The notes beneath the pieces are model-generated. The model worked only from the letters and a program-made list of their open reading frames with translations, had not been told where the DNA came from and made no database searches. A program made the translations under genes and the position numbers. Shown one piece after another: positions 1-12,156 of a DNA stretch of 64,000 bases. Source of the stretch: Azadirachta indica (Eukaryota > Streptophyta > Magnoliopsida > Sapindales > Meliaceae); NCBI GenBank assembly GCA_022749755.1, contig CM040444.1, positions 1,743,026 to 1,807,025 on the forward strand, in the 5' to 3' direction. The first letter of the stretch is position 1. Each line of letters starts with the position of its first letter.

Positions 1-266
1 ACCGCTCTCTCTTGAAATGGGCCTCCACCGTTTAGACTTGGAGAATTTTCTCCAAAATAGTAGGGTTCTCCAAAATAACTCGACTTACCTACCCTTTATT
101 TTCTCAATAGCCAAACAAAATAAATACATGTCCATATATTTTTATCCTTTTCCAACCTACCACGTGGAATTTAACCAGGAAAACACAACCTTTTTCTCAA
201 TATTTTTTGTCTCCCATTTTTCAGAAAAACAAACAGGCAACTCAAAAGCTTTTAACCTTCTTTCCG

Positions 267-288
267 TCTCTCTCTCTCTCTCTCTCTC
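267..288. repeat. (TC)n microsatellite, copy A
   Basis: An uninterrupted TC dinucleotide run of about 11 units. The same tract is at about 30024-30045 in copy B. It lies inside a 131-codon open frame with no family resemblance, which I do not regard as coding. Confidence 0.9.
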
Positions 289-412
289 CCTTCTATTTAC
301 TGGGTTCGTTATTTCTTGCATTCTTATTTTCTCAATATTAATTCAAAAAACAACAGAGAAAAAAATTAGAAATATTTTCGTGCACTTTTTAAAAAGTATT
401 AAAATAAGTTAA

Positions 413-1877
413 ATAATTCAAATATTAATTAATAAGATCGAAATAATAAACGTAAATCAAATAAAAATAAAATAAATTACAAGAATCGTAAATTTATCTT
501 GTTAAGTTATCCCAAACCCAAAAGTTTAAACTTAAAAAGTAAGGATTTAAATAATAATATTTATCATGTCCTTAGATAGAAAATCCAATTATTTTTTAAT
601 GAGTTTTGTCAAATGGACCTAAGTAATATATTTTTTAAAATTATTTATTTATGTTTTATTTTTAATTTATAATAGGATGATTTTATGGTGTTAGGTTTGT
701 TCATGTAGGCATACTGCCGAACCGCATATGATTATTTTGTGCTTTATATGTTTGTTGATTTGCTTATCACAAAGATTCATTCTTGAATTCTTGATTTAGC
801 GTTATGTCAAAGCCATCTTTGAAGATTAAATCTCATCAGAAATTGAGCTGTTAATTCCCTTTCAAGATGGTGAAGACACTTTCGTGAACTTTAATTTGTC
901 TGGAAATGATATCTTAAAGACAATCTTTATTTGAGTGTCAAGTAACAAAAGAAAGTCATTCATTTGAATCTTATCAAGAAAATCTTCTGGTTGTTTTCAT
1001 GTACACTTTTTCTTACAAGTGACTTTGGAATAATGTCGTCCGTTTACGCTTCGTTTTAAATTATCATTTAACAAAAGAAAGCCATTCCTTCGAACTTTGT
1101 CGTGAAAACCTCCCAATTGTATTCATATATACAATTTTTTGTAAGTAATCGAAACAGAAAGTCAGTTCTTTTAGTATACCTTTTGAAAGAAGAACTATGA
1201 AAATCATGTTCCTCTTAAGTAAGTTTGATCTCACTGAATTTTACGTGTAAGGTTTTTAATAAGGCAGTATTGGGCACAAAATAAATAACAATTGAAGGTA
1301 GTGAAATATAAGGGAGAGTATTGTGATTAAGAGTGTATTGCACTTTTAATGGTATTCGAGTTAGTGGTTTTTATTCATTGGTTTCGTTGATGGCTTTCTC
1401 ACATTCAAGAATTTCACCTCGCATTGTCTTCCTATGAAACAAATATCATAGAAGTGTTGTACTGCTAGGAGTGTGAGAGCCACTAGCTGAGTTTTGATTG
1501 TTCGTATGCATTGGCACGTATACCATTAAACTCGTAATTTTTAAATTAATTGTCTTCTCAAGACTTTGCTACCTTAAAAATGGATGTCTTCTTACCTCCT
1601 TTTTTTAATATAGAACTTAAAATATGTTACGTAAAAGAAATGAAATTTCACGTAAGATTTGAAATTTAATATAAATGTCAAAAATTTTAAATCTTAAAAT
1701 ATTAATACAACAAATGAAACAAATAATGTAAAATTTGATAATAAAAAAAGTGTATATAGCAATATATTGATGTGTAGTAGTCAATCTCTATATTTCCATG
1801 ATAAATTTGTACATGAGAGCTTTCAAAAGTATCAGTTGCGGTCTGCATAGCCAACAAAATATGGTTAGAATTAAATT
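413..1877. other. AT-rich non-coding flank, copy A
   Basis: No gene is supported here. The part from about 1140 onward has a diverged relative at 60000-61120 in the third unit, so it is the distal flank of the TNL tandem unit and not unique sequence. Confidence 0.6.
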
Positions 1878-2672
1878 GGGAGATTTTAGGCTAATATTTT
1901 ATTATCCCTTTATATTTTTTTTAATATCTCATAATCTCTCTGAATTTTGATTTTTCTTTTCAGTAATTTAAATATTTTTCTGTTTTTATCATTTAAAATT
2001 GATCCAATGATTTGAATTAAATCGGTGGTTTGAATTGATTTTTTAAAACGATTTTGCTATTCAACAATTTAAATATTTTTAAAATTACAAAATAAATAAT
2101 GTGATAAAGTATTTGAACCTAAGACCCAATGGAAACAAGCTAATGCCTTAACACTACACTAAATGTATTCTATTAACAAATTGTCCAATGTTGAATAAAT
2201 AACCCTTTCAAACATATATATAATAAATAACCTTAATAATAAACTTTCTTTTTATTGTAAAAATTTATTTAAAAATAATTTTATAAGCATTAAAATAAAT
2301 TTTAATTTTAAAAAAATATTTTAGTTATAAAATTTGTACATTAATAAAAGTAATTTTAATTTTTAATAGAATTTTTTATTTTTAAAAGAAGTATTTATTA
2401 ATGATTGGATTAAATATCATCAAAAGTCATTTGGTCGAGTGGTATGATAGTTGGTGTGTTTTATGGTTAACTTTTAAATCCTCACAATTATAGTTCATTT
2501 TGCAATTTGAAAAAAAAATGGGTTCAATTGATTCATCTAGTTCAACGGTTTAAATTTTTGAAAGGTAAAATTGAAAAAAATTTATATGTTAGAGAATGAT
2601 GTGATATTAGAGAAATTTTAAGAGGATAATGAGATATTAAGCTTAAGATTAGGGAAAATTAAATATTTTGCC
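1878..2672. mobile_element. Non-autonomous Mutator-like insertion (copy A), 795 bp
   Basis: The insert is flanked by the 10-bp direct repeat gaattaaatt (1868-1877 and 2673-2682). The paralogous third unit has that sequence only once (61111-61120) with matching flanks on both sides, which is an empty site. The ends are imperfectly inverted: a subterminal TTAATATCTCATAATC-type sequence near the left end recurs inverted near the right end. No protein is encoded. The target duplication of 9-10 bp suggests a Mutator-type MITE. The insertion pre-dates the A/B duplication and post-dates separation from unit C. Confidence 0.75.
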
Positions 2673-5287
2673 GAATTAAATTTGATTGTGAATGATTAAA
2701 GTTGTGAAAGTTTATAATAAAATTTTTAAGTTTTCTTATAATTCTTTTGTTAAATTGGTTAGTTTGATTTGTGAGATTCTAAAGGAACCTTATTCACAGG
2801 TGCAGACTTATTTGTTGGAACCAAGTTTAAGTTTGGGTGATTGAGTATCGGAAACTGAAAAAATATAAGGATTAAAAAAAAGAGAGGAACGAAATAAAAA
2901 TTAAAGAAAAGAAAATTATTTTTTAATATTTTAATTGATTTGATAGTACAATTACAAATTTTTGTGTGAGGTAGAGAAAAAGACTTACATATTTTTTAAA
3001 GTTTGGTTTATAGGACTTAATAGTCTCAGTAGTTTAAAAATATCAATTGAGATGTCTTTTATTATAAAATAATATTATACCCTTATATAATAATAATTAT
3101 TTGCCAAAATTAACTATTAAACCTTTGATAAAATACAATATATTTATCAAAATTATACTAATAAATAAATAATATTATTATTTTATAGAATATAAATAAT
3201 ATAGTATTTATTAATATTATTATTAATAATATTAATATATTTATCTAAATATTATATTGTAAATTTCATAATAAATAAATTAACATTTATACATTTTTTT
3301 TGTAATTTATAATAAGTAATTAATATTGTATTATAAATATATTTGTGAACTAAATAAATTTATAATTTAGTTATAATATATTAATAAAAACATTTTTCTC
3401 AACATACTAAAAAAAATAAATAGTTATCATTATTATTATACATAATTTTAGTTAACTTAAATAGGGGTATAATCGTTAACTTAAATAGGGGTATAATCAT
3501 TGTTTCATAAGAATCAATCTAACCGGCAAATTATCAAGTAATATAAGTACATACCACATTTATTACAAATAAAATTCTCTTTTAAATTTTTTAATCAAAA
3601 TTATATTAAACTATTAAATAAGAATATAAAAGTATTTTTCATTCTATTGACATAACACAAAATTTAATTCATAAATTATAATTTATTATTTTTGTTTTGT
3701 TTAAAATTTTTCTTTTTCTTTCTAGTGTTCTATAAATGCTCTTAAACCATTTTTTTCTCATAAACTTATTGTTAATATTTTATTTTGGATAAAAAATTTA
3801 GTGCTTTTTCCAAAAGTCAGCAAAATGTATAGAAATATTTAAATAAGTTTGAATAAATCTAAATAAATATTTTGTGATAAAAAAGAGAATAATAAATTAT
3901 AATATATAAATTAAATTTATTAATGTGTCAATAAAAATAATATAAATCTTATTATATATTCTTTAAAAAAATTTATGCTCAAAATACATTAAATTATTAT
4001 CAAGAAAATAAAAAAAGAAATGTTAGAGAGTATTTTAGTATGTAATTCATCAAAATCTATGTTTAGCATTTTAATTAAATAAATAATTTTTTATTTCTAA
4101 AGTTTTTCAAAATAATAAAATAAAATAGTATCACTAGTTTAATATTTTAGTTCATGACATATTATAAATAATTACAAGGGGACTAAATTTTGAATAGTAA
4201 GAAAATTATATTCTATTATGTTATCTTGATTACATTTAGAAATTAAAATCATAATATCCTGAAAAAATTGACGAAAGTCAAGCATAGGAATATCTTCCTT
4301 TTTTTTTCAAAAGTAATATTTACTCCTGCCCTAAAAATTAGAGTTGTATTTACCCTTTTTCTAAACTTGGGGTATATTACATAATTAAAAAAATTCTATT
4401 TTTTTTTATAAATTCTTTTAAGGTAGTGTGTGTATACATATGTAACAGTTAACAAAAATTATTTTTTATTTATTATTATTTAATATATACTTTTTGGTAA
4501 TTAGCATTATTACAACATCTTAAAAATAAAATGTATCAAACAGACAAAACTATTTTTAAAAAGGGCAGCACTTTCAAAAATAAAATTTATTAAATACTAA
4601 ATTAATTTTCTTTAAAATTAATTATTTTCAAATTATAGTAAAAATAAATTATTTTAAAATGTAAAACAATCCCAAATTGGTCTAATAGACAAATACACTT
4701 AATTAACAGGAATATTTTTTAGAGAAAAAAATATGAAAAATTTTATCCCAAAGGAATAAAAGTTCAAGAAGGTAAATAATGTTTTAGTTTAATACAGTCA
4801 GGTTACATAATTTTCAGAAAATCTGCCTGCTTAAATATAGTTATTAACATTCTTTAAAAACGATAAACATCAACATTAAAAGAATAATTTAAAACATAGC
4901 AAAAAATAAATTTATAAGTATATGAATATTTTACAATTTTATCAAATAAAATTGTACCAATCAATATTTCAAGGAAAAGGATTTGTCCAATGAAACAAAT
5001 TAAAAAATTTAAGAAAAAAATTCTAATATGTTGAGTTTTAAAAATTCAACGCTAAATTATTAAAAATTAAATACAAGTTTATTTTTATAAAAATTAAATG
5101 TCTGTAAATTATAATAAAATACAAATTCATAATTCATTTCTTTTCGTTCAGATGTTGATAAAAATTCACTATAATGTATTAAATAAGACAAAATTGTATT
5201 AATTGGACAAATTCACTGTAATTGTATTAAATAACACTCCCAAAATAACATTTTACACCCCACCCACAACCCCCGCGCCCCCCGCGC
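2673..5287. other. AT-rich non-coding flank, copy A
   Basis: Very AT-rich DNA without gene signals. It includes a 24-bp tandem pair (gttaacttaaataggggtat..., about 3450-3501) and a short C-rich island at about 5257-5292 just before the copia 5' LTR. It is repeated at about 32432-35046 in copy B. Confidence 0.6.
3450..3501. repeat. 24-bp tandem duplication
   Basis: The unit gttaacttaaataggggtat plus aatc occurs twice head to tail. The pair is also present at about 33207-33257 in copy B, so it pre-dates the A/B duplication. Confidence 0.8.
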
Positions 5288-7041
5288 CCTGCACCAAAAG
5301 TATGTAGTTTGTACATTTTCTAAAATAAATAAAATCGATATTTTTGTATACTTAATTATTTTCAAAGTTAATGTTAATTAATATCAGAAAAATTCTAGTG
5401 TATTTATATAATTATAATTTTAATATATATAAGTGTTATATATACAAGATAATTAAAATTATGGATATTAAACCGAAATAGTCTGTAATGAAGTAATTAA
5501 AGTTAGACTTTTTAATTAAATATTACTAGTATGATCCATTAACATTAAGAATATGATAGTTTTATCTGGGATATCAATGTAATGACATTATAGTTGAGGT
5601 ACTTTATATAATATGATTATATAGGATTGGATCAGCTATAATTTAAATTTTCATATAAATTTTGCTACTAAATTAGAATTCAAACAATGTCAATAGATGA
5701 TTCTATATATGTCAATTTTAATCTTAAGTAGTCATAAACTCTTATTTATTTTATTAAGTCTTTTGAGTTAATTGTTAAGGTTTGTTTTAAAAATAATTTC
5801 AATACTTGTATCTTGAAGATTTAATGGAATAAATAGTTGGGAATATCATATATAGATGTGGAATCCATTCCTTTATATTAGAAGTCAAAAAGATTGTTAT
5901 CATGAGTATTAATTCTATAATTGAACAGTCTTAGTGTTTAATTTATAACTGATTTATAAATTAATTGTTCATTGGAGAATTAATGGAATTTAAGAATAAA
6001 AGTGTAAATAGAGTAGTAAAATCGAAAATTAACCTAACTCTAATTATGGACCATTTATGAAAAGTTGAACTGTATATAATAATTATATCAATGACTGCTC
6101 AAAGTTTTTTTTAAGTAAAATATATTTATAATTTCAAAAGTTTAATTGCTAATTTTTAGTGGAATAATATTAGAATTAATAAATTAAATTAATTAATTAA
6201 AGAGTTTAACTAATTATTTAAATTTATTAGAGTTTGAAATTATAGGTCCATAGGGCTCTAATGTCATCTTTTAAATTAGTGCAATAAATAATATAATGGA
6301 TAAAATTATTACACTAATATTTATATATCCAAAAAATAGTTTTCTAAAATAAATATTTTAGTTTGAGTTTAATTAATTAATTAGTAAGATATTTTAAAGA
6401 AAATATCTTTCATTAATAGCCAAATAATTTAATTTAATAAATTAAATGGATAAATTCTCAAAAAGGTATTTATTTTCTTTATCATTTCTTTTAAATATTA
6501 ATTTTAAATTAATTAGAATATTATTTTTGTTAGAAGTTGTTTTGCAAATTTAATTAATTAATAAATGTTATTAAATGATTAATTTTATTTTAATTGAAAT
6601 CATTTAACTTAAAATACTACTTCTATTAGGAGATGTCTTATACATTTAATGAATAAATAAATGTTATTAATTAATTAATATGATTCTATTTTACTTGAAA
6701 TTGTTTTAATTAAATAGATGGAATACAAAAGAAATAGAAAGTGTAGAAACCTAAAAAAGATAGATAGGAAAAGTGTTTTTTCTTGACATATACTATAGAG
6801 AAAAGTCAGTTTCTCCAAGTACCATTGTATTACAAAAATAAACCTGCCATTCTCTTTACTGCAATTGTTGGAAGATTAATTTGGAAACCATTGGTGAAAG
6901 AAAATTTAAAGTAAAAGTAATTAAAAAGCACATCAAGAGGTACTTTTCTTTTTTAATATTATATTAAAATCGTGTACTTATATAAATTTCGTAATTCTCC
7001 TTATTTATTTTTTGCTATTTATTCGGTAAAATTTTTCAACA
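5288..7041 (+). repeat. Copia 5' LTR, copy A
   Basis: It aligns along most of its length with the 3' LTR at 42308-43918, with obvious divergence that indicates an old insertion. The expected first bases (tgttaggg...) are not recognisable and are replaced by C-rich sequence. It ends in ...caaca at 7041, immediately followed by the primer binding site. Confidence 0.8.
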
Positions 7042-8969
7042 ATTTGTATTAGAGTCATGGTTATATGGGTATATGGTTTTAATTATAATGTATGTATAAG
7101 TGGGTATTGCATTATTATTTACTATTTTATTTATTTGTTTTGATGAATGATATATTCTATCATACGATGAATTTTATGTATGAATCCTTTGATCATTAAT
7201 TACATGGTTCCATAGGATTTAAGTTTAATTTATTTTTATTTTAATTAAATTAAAAAAATTATGTAAACCCATAAAAGATATAGGCTCAATGGAAGTTATC
7301 TTTATTATGTAATTATTTGGTGAATCTTGATATTCGCTTTAGAAGCAGATAAGAGGACAAAACAATGGGTAAAGTATTTACTGCCGAATTGCAAGACAAT
7401 AACAGGGGCTAAAAATCAGTGCCTTACTGAGGCAACATTAAGCAAGGGTGCTTTTGCCTTGGCGAAAATTAGGGCATAAAACATTTTTTGAGCAATTATG
7501 AACAAAGTCCTTTTTAGTTCGTTTCCATAAAAGCCTTCGGGGTAAAACTTAAATTTTAATTAAACTTTGCTTTCGGGCTTTCTGGAAAATTTTATTTTAA
7601 AATATATTTTCAGATTTTTTGAGCTATTTTAAAAATTAAAAAAAATTCAAAAATTGAACTGTCTTGCTATAATTATATATTAAGCTTATGAGTTGGATAT
7701 TTATTTCATGAAGACTTCTCGAGATGGGTATGTTACAAACTTCAGAACATTGCTATTTTATTGAGCCTACGAGCTTCCATACCTTTGTAATTTTAATTAA
7801 TTATTTAGTTTTTAGTTCAATATCCTAGGCAACCTAACCAAAGTTAATTAATTGTTAATTATTTTTGTTATGAGATATATGATATGGTAACATGACCACG
7901 CATAATAGCATACCGTTCATAATAGGCAACTCATTGTCATTATTAAATGTCATGCCTACATGTCATCATTTCTATTTAAGAGTTAAATATGAATATGATT
8001 ATAATTAATTAGATTAATTGAGTAGAATAATAAATTAAATAATGGATAGTTATGTTTTATAATTAAACTTGGTAATTATCTCATTTATTTAATTTAGGCT
8101 TTTCTAAATTAAATGTTAATTTTTAGGTTACCTTATATTATTCTATTTTTAATAAAATGCAATTTTATTAAATTTATGATAATTAATTAGAACCATATTA
8201 ATAGAAGTAGGTTATCCTAATTTGTTAGGCTCAATTGGATTGGAATAAATTATAAACCTAAGCCCAATTAAATTGGACTATTAACCTAAATAATTAACCA
8301 AAATAGGATTACATTCTATAAATTTAATAATTCTTGATATAAAACATAATAATTTACTAAGGTTATAAAACATAAGAATAATTTACTAAGGTTATGAAAC
8401 ATAAGATGTTTTATAATTAGAAACACATAACTTTTAAAATAATGAGTAGGAGAGGGATATATACCAATATACCCAGAGTCTCTATTGTTAGTAAAATACA
8501 TGAGATATAGGTAGCATTATGCGACACTAAGATTTCATCCTCTCTATAGAGTGTGTCAATTTATATTAATGTTAAGGTTGGCTTCCTAGTGATAAGATTT
8601 AGATAATATATTTCAAAATTGACCTATTCTATAGTGGCATTTTTTAGTTTAATAATTAGAATCCAAATCAATAGGCTAAACTCATAAAGATATAAATTAA
8701 ATTATTAATTGTATTTTGATAAAAAAATAACCGTAATTAATAAATGAATAAAAATATGAGATATTTTAAAATTTATTTATTAACTGAGAGAGTTTCAATT
8801 CAATTAGATTAGTGTGACCTACCTTATGGTGGCACATTAATTATAAGATTGAATTATCGTGATTTAGTAATTTAATTATGTGTTTATCATGATCATATTT
8901 ATTATTTCAAAAAATATTGTGATATTGAGTTATATATATTAAATGCTTTATTTATTTATTGTAGCAATT
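7042..8969 (+). other. Copia leader region, copy A
   Basis: An untranslated stretch of about 1.9 kb between the primer binding site and gag, unusually long for a copia element. No protein family is recognised in any frame. The counterpart is 36802-38729. Nested insertion of older sequence is possible. Confidence 0.55.
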
Positions 8970-11900
8970 ATGTCTGCAACAAATCTAGTCATCGCTTTAC
9001 TTGCAAATAAAAAGTTAACCGGTAAAAATTTCATAAAATAAAAGAGTAATATAAATATAGTGCTGATATGTGAGAACTAAAAGTTTGTTCTCCTTAAGGA
9101 ATTTCCTTCAGAACTTGCTACCAATGTATCTTGTAATGTACGAGAGTGATATGATAATTGGATGTAAGCCAATAATAAGAATCGCTGCTATATGCTACCC
9201 AGTATGAATGACATGTTTAGATAGTAGCATGAATGGATGGAGACTGCATATGAGATATAGGAGTCCTTCCAAGCCATGTTTGGGCAACCTTCGGATCAAT
9301 CATTTCATGAAGCTATTGGTAACTACATGAATGCAAAGATGAAAAAGAGTGTTTTAATTAGAGACCATGTTTTGAACATAGTGAATTACATGAAATGAGG
9401 CAGAGATCCATAGTGCGACCATTGATGAGTGTACTTAAGTTAGTATTATCATTGAGTCACTATCCTCTACTTTTACGTAGTTCAAGACAAACTATATTAT
9501 GAATAAGCTAAATTATAATATGACTCAGCTATTCAATGAACTGTAAGGCCATGTCGAAAGAAAAACCCAAAGAAAGTGAGGCAAATACTGTTGAAGATAA
9601 GTCTTCTTTCTTTATCAAGAGCAAAAAGAGGAAGAATATAGAACGTGGTTCTAGAGCACAATCCAAGAAATCCAATAAAGGCTTCGAAGCAAGAAGAACA
9701 AAACAATGAAAGGAAAATGTTTCCACTATGGAATTAATGGGCATTGTAAGAGAAACTGTAAAGAGTATCTCTCTAAGTTGAAGGTCAAAAAGAAAGGTAA
9801 ATTCAATGTACTTGTTCTAGAAGCTTATTTAGTAGAAGACGATTTATCTCCTCGAATAGTTGATTCAAGAGCCATTAACTATGTTTGTTTTTCGTTTTAG
9901 ATACTTATTCTTCCAAGGAGTTGGCTGATAGAGACTTTACCATAAAAATGGGCAATAGAGCAATTATCCTAGTAAGTGGGAGTTGTTCATTTATGTTTTC
10001 AGAATAAATTTATTTTTGAAGAATGTTTATTTTATTCTTGGTTTTAAAAGAAATTTGATTTCAGTTTCTAAGTTAGTTGAACAATTATTTAGCATTTCAT
10101 TTAATAATAATCAAATTATTATTTCAAAAAATGGTTTAAATATTTGTTCAACAAAAAAAGAAAATAGGCTTTATGTTTTACAGTCAAATGAACAACTATT
10201 ACTCATATAGAACTATTCAAAGTAAAACATTCTAAACCTAAAATGCAAAAAATGTTTCTCAAAGTAATGAGATACATCTTTGGCACCTTAAGTTGGGTCA
10301 TATTAGTCTAAATAGAATTAATAGGCTCGTAAAGGATAGTTCTTTAAGAAAGCTAAAAGTTGGCACTTTACCTTTCTATAAATCTTGTCTCAAGCGAAAA
10401 ATGACTAAAAAATCTTTCTTAGCAAAGGGTGAGAGGGCCAAAGAATTACTTGAACTTGTATATAGTGATGTCTATAGTCCTTTAAATGTACAAATTAGAG
10501 GTGGTTATGAATATTTTTCAATTTTATTAATGATTATTCTAGATATGGCTATGTAAACACCTAATGAAAACAAAATCCAAAACTTTTGAAAAGTTTAAGG
10601 AATTTTTAGGAGAAGTTGAAAAGCAGTTAGGTAAATCACCTAGAATTCTTCGATTAGATGAAGGAGGTGAATACTTGACTTAGAGTTCCAGGATTATTTG
10701 CTAGAATATGGCATTCTATCCCAACTCATAGCACCTGGAACACCACAATAGAATGGTGCTGTAGAAAGGAGTAACAAAATTTTGCTTGATATAGTTAGAT
10801 CTATGATGAGCTATTCTTCATTGCCACTTTCGTTTTGGGGATATGAACTACAAACTGTGGTTTTCATTATAAATGTAATACCTTTTAAGTCTGTTCATTA
10901 TATGCCTCTAGAGTTATGGAATGGTTATAAATCTAGTTTAAGACATTTTTTCATATGATGGTCTACAGCACATGTGCTGAAAGGAAAGACTTGGAACTTG
11001 GAACTGCAAACAAAAGTGTGTCTATTGGTAGGTTACCTTTAATACATTAGAAGAGGTTTGTCCTATAGTCCTCAAGAGAAGAGGGTGTAAATGGATCTTT
11101 ATGGGAAAAAGTGATGTGGATGGGAAAGTGGAGACTTTCAAACCAAAGCTAGTGGCAAAGGGTTATACCTAAAAAGAGGGAGTCAACTATAAGGAGACTT
11201 TCTTGTTAGTGGCTATGCTTAAATCTATCCATATTATCTTATCCATTGCTACATGTCTCGATTATAAGATATGGCAAATAGATGTCAAGGTGACTTTTTT
11301 GAATGGCTATCTTGATAAGAGCATCTATATAGTACAACTAGAAGGGTTTGTAGTGGAAAGCCAGAAGCAGAAAGTCTACATGCTACTTAAGTCTATTTAT
11401 AGACTCAGGAAAGCTTCAAGCTCTCGAAACTTGAGATTTGATTAGACGATCAAATCTTATAGTTTTGAGCAAAATATTAATGAGCCTTATGTATGCAAGT
11501 ACATCAAATGAATATGTTGAGAAAAGAAGGTGGTATTTTTAGTACTTTATAGATGATATTCTACTGATTGGAAATGATGTGGATATGTTTTCTGACATAA
11601 AGAAATGGCTAGTCATGTAATTCCAAATGAATGATATGGGAGAAGCAAGTTATAGTTATGTTCTTAGGATCCAGATTATTTGGAATCGAAAGAACAAACT
11701 CTTGGCGCTTTCTTAAGCATCATACATCGATAAGGTGATTATAGGATTTGTAATGCAAAACTCCAAAAAAGTTATTTATAAGGAGACATGAAGTTGTGCT
11801 TTTTAAGGAGCAATGTCTTAAGGCACCTCAAAAAGAGAGGACATGAGAAAAATTACTTATGTGTCAGTAATAGGTAGCCTCTTGTATGCTATCTTATGTA

Positions 11901-12056
11901 CGAGGTCTGACATTTATTATACAGTAGGAATAGTCAATCATTTCCAATCCAACTCGGGAATGGCTTATTAGGTTGCAATAAAGTATATTCTTAAGTATCT
12001 TAGGAGAATGAGAAACTATATGCTTGTTTATTCAGGTAGAGACATGAATCCTATTG
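8970..12056 (+). pseudogene. Copia gag-pol, disabled (copy A)
   Basis: Conceptual translation gives a copia-type gag start at the ATG at 8970, a CCHC zinc knuckle region at about 9715-9760, an aspartic protease remnant at about 9850, the GAG-pre-integrase and integrase region at about 10000-10700, reverse transcriptase from about 11080 (FIDD active-site remnant near 11545) and the RNase H start near 11990. Many frameshifts and stops break it. The second zinc-ligand Cys is Tyr (codon 9727-9729) and the protease DSG motif reads DSR (9862-9870). A stop after the LRFD residues near 11443 is absent from copy B. It cannot be autonomous. Confidence 0.9.
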
Positions 12057-12156
12057 NNNNNNNNNNNNNNNNNNNNNNNNNNNNNNNNNNNNNNNNNNNN
12101 NNNNNNNNNNNNNNNNNNNNNNNNNNNNNNNNNNNNNNNNNNNNNNNNNNNNNNNN
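12057..12156. other. Assembly gap of exactly 100 N
   Basis: A run of 100 N is the conventional placeholder for unknown length. The left edge matches position 41814 in copy B (copia RNase H) and the right edge matches 54472 (TNL2 LRR exon). If the units are collinear, the gap replaces about 12.6 kb holding the copia 3' end and the TNL1 LRR and C-terminal exons, and possibly a MULE. Confidence 0.95.

Larger units (their letters stand above)
1..12056. repeat. Copy A of a near-identical 12-kb segmental duplication
   Basis: This stretch matches 29758-41814 almost base for base (offset about 29757-29760, shifting through 1-2 base indels). Differences seen by eye are single bases or short indels roughly every few hundred bases. 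It holds AT-rich non-coding flank, a Mutator-like insertion at 1878-2672 and the 5' portion of a copia element from about 5288. The left end of the duplication lies beyond the window and the right end falls in the N gap. It may be a young tandem duplication or a haplotype/assembly duplicate. Confidence 0.95.
5288..12056 (+). mobile_element. Ty1-copia LTR retrotransposon, copy A, truncated by the gap
   Basis: Order on the plus strand: 5' LTR (about 5288-7041), a degenerate tRNA-iMet primer binding site directly after it (7042-7060, ttgtattagagtcatgg region), a long leader of about 1.9 kb, then gag-pol from the ATG at 8970. The order protease, integrase, reverse transcriptase, RNase H is that of Ty1-copia. 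The element stops at 12056 inside RNase H where the N gap begins, so its 3' LTR is not assembled. It is identical in layout to the copy at 35047-43918. Confidence 0.9.

Noticed and set aside
17..412. 131-codon open frame, repeated identically at 29774-30169
   Set aside because: It spans a (TC)n tract and shows no domain. Its identity in both copies follows from the near-identical duplication, not from selection. The diverged unit C lacks this segment.
8316..8501. Minus-strand 61-codon frame (also 38075-38260)
   Set aside because: Lies in the copia leader, low complexity, no family; conserved only through the A/B duplication.
9529..9744. Minus-strand 71-codon frame (also 39289-39504)
   Set aside because: Shadow of the gag region on the opposite strand.
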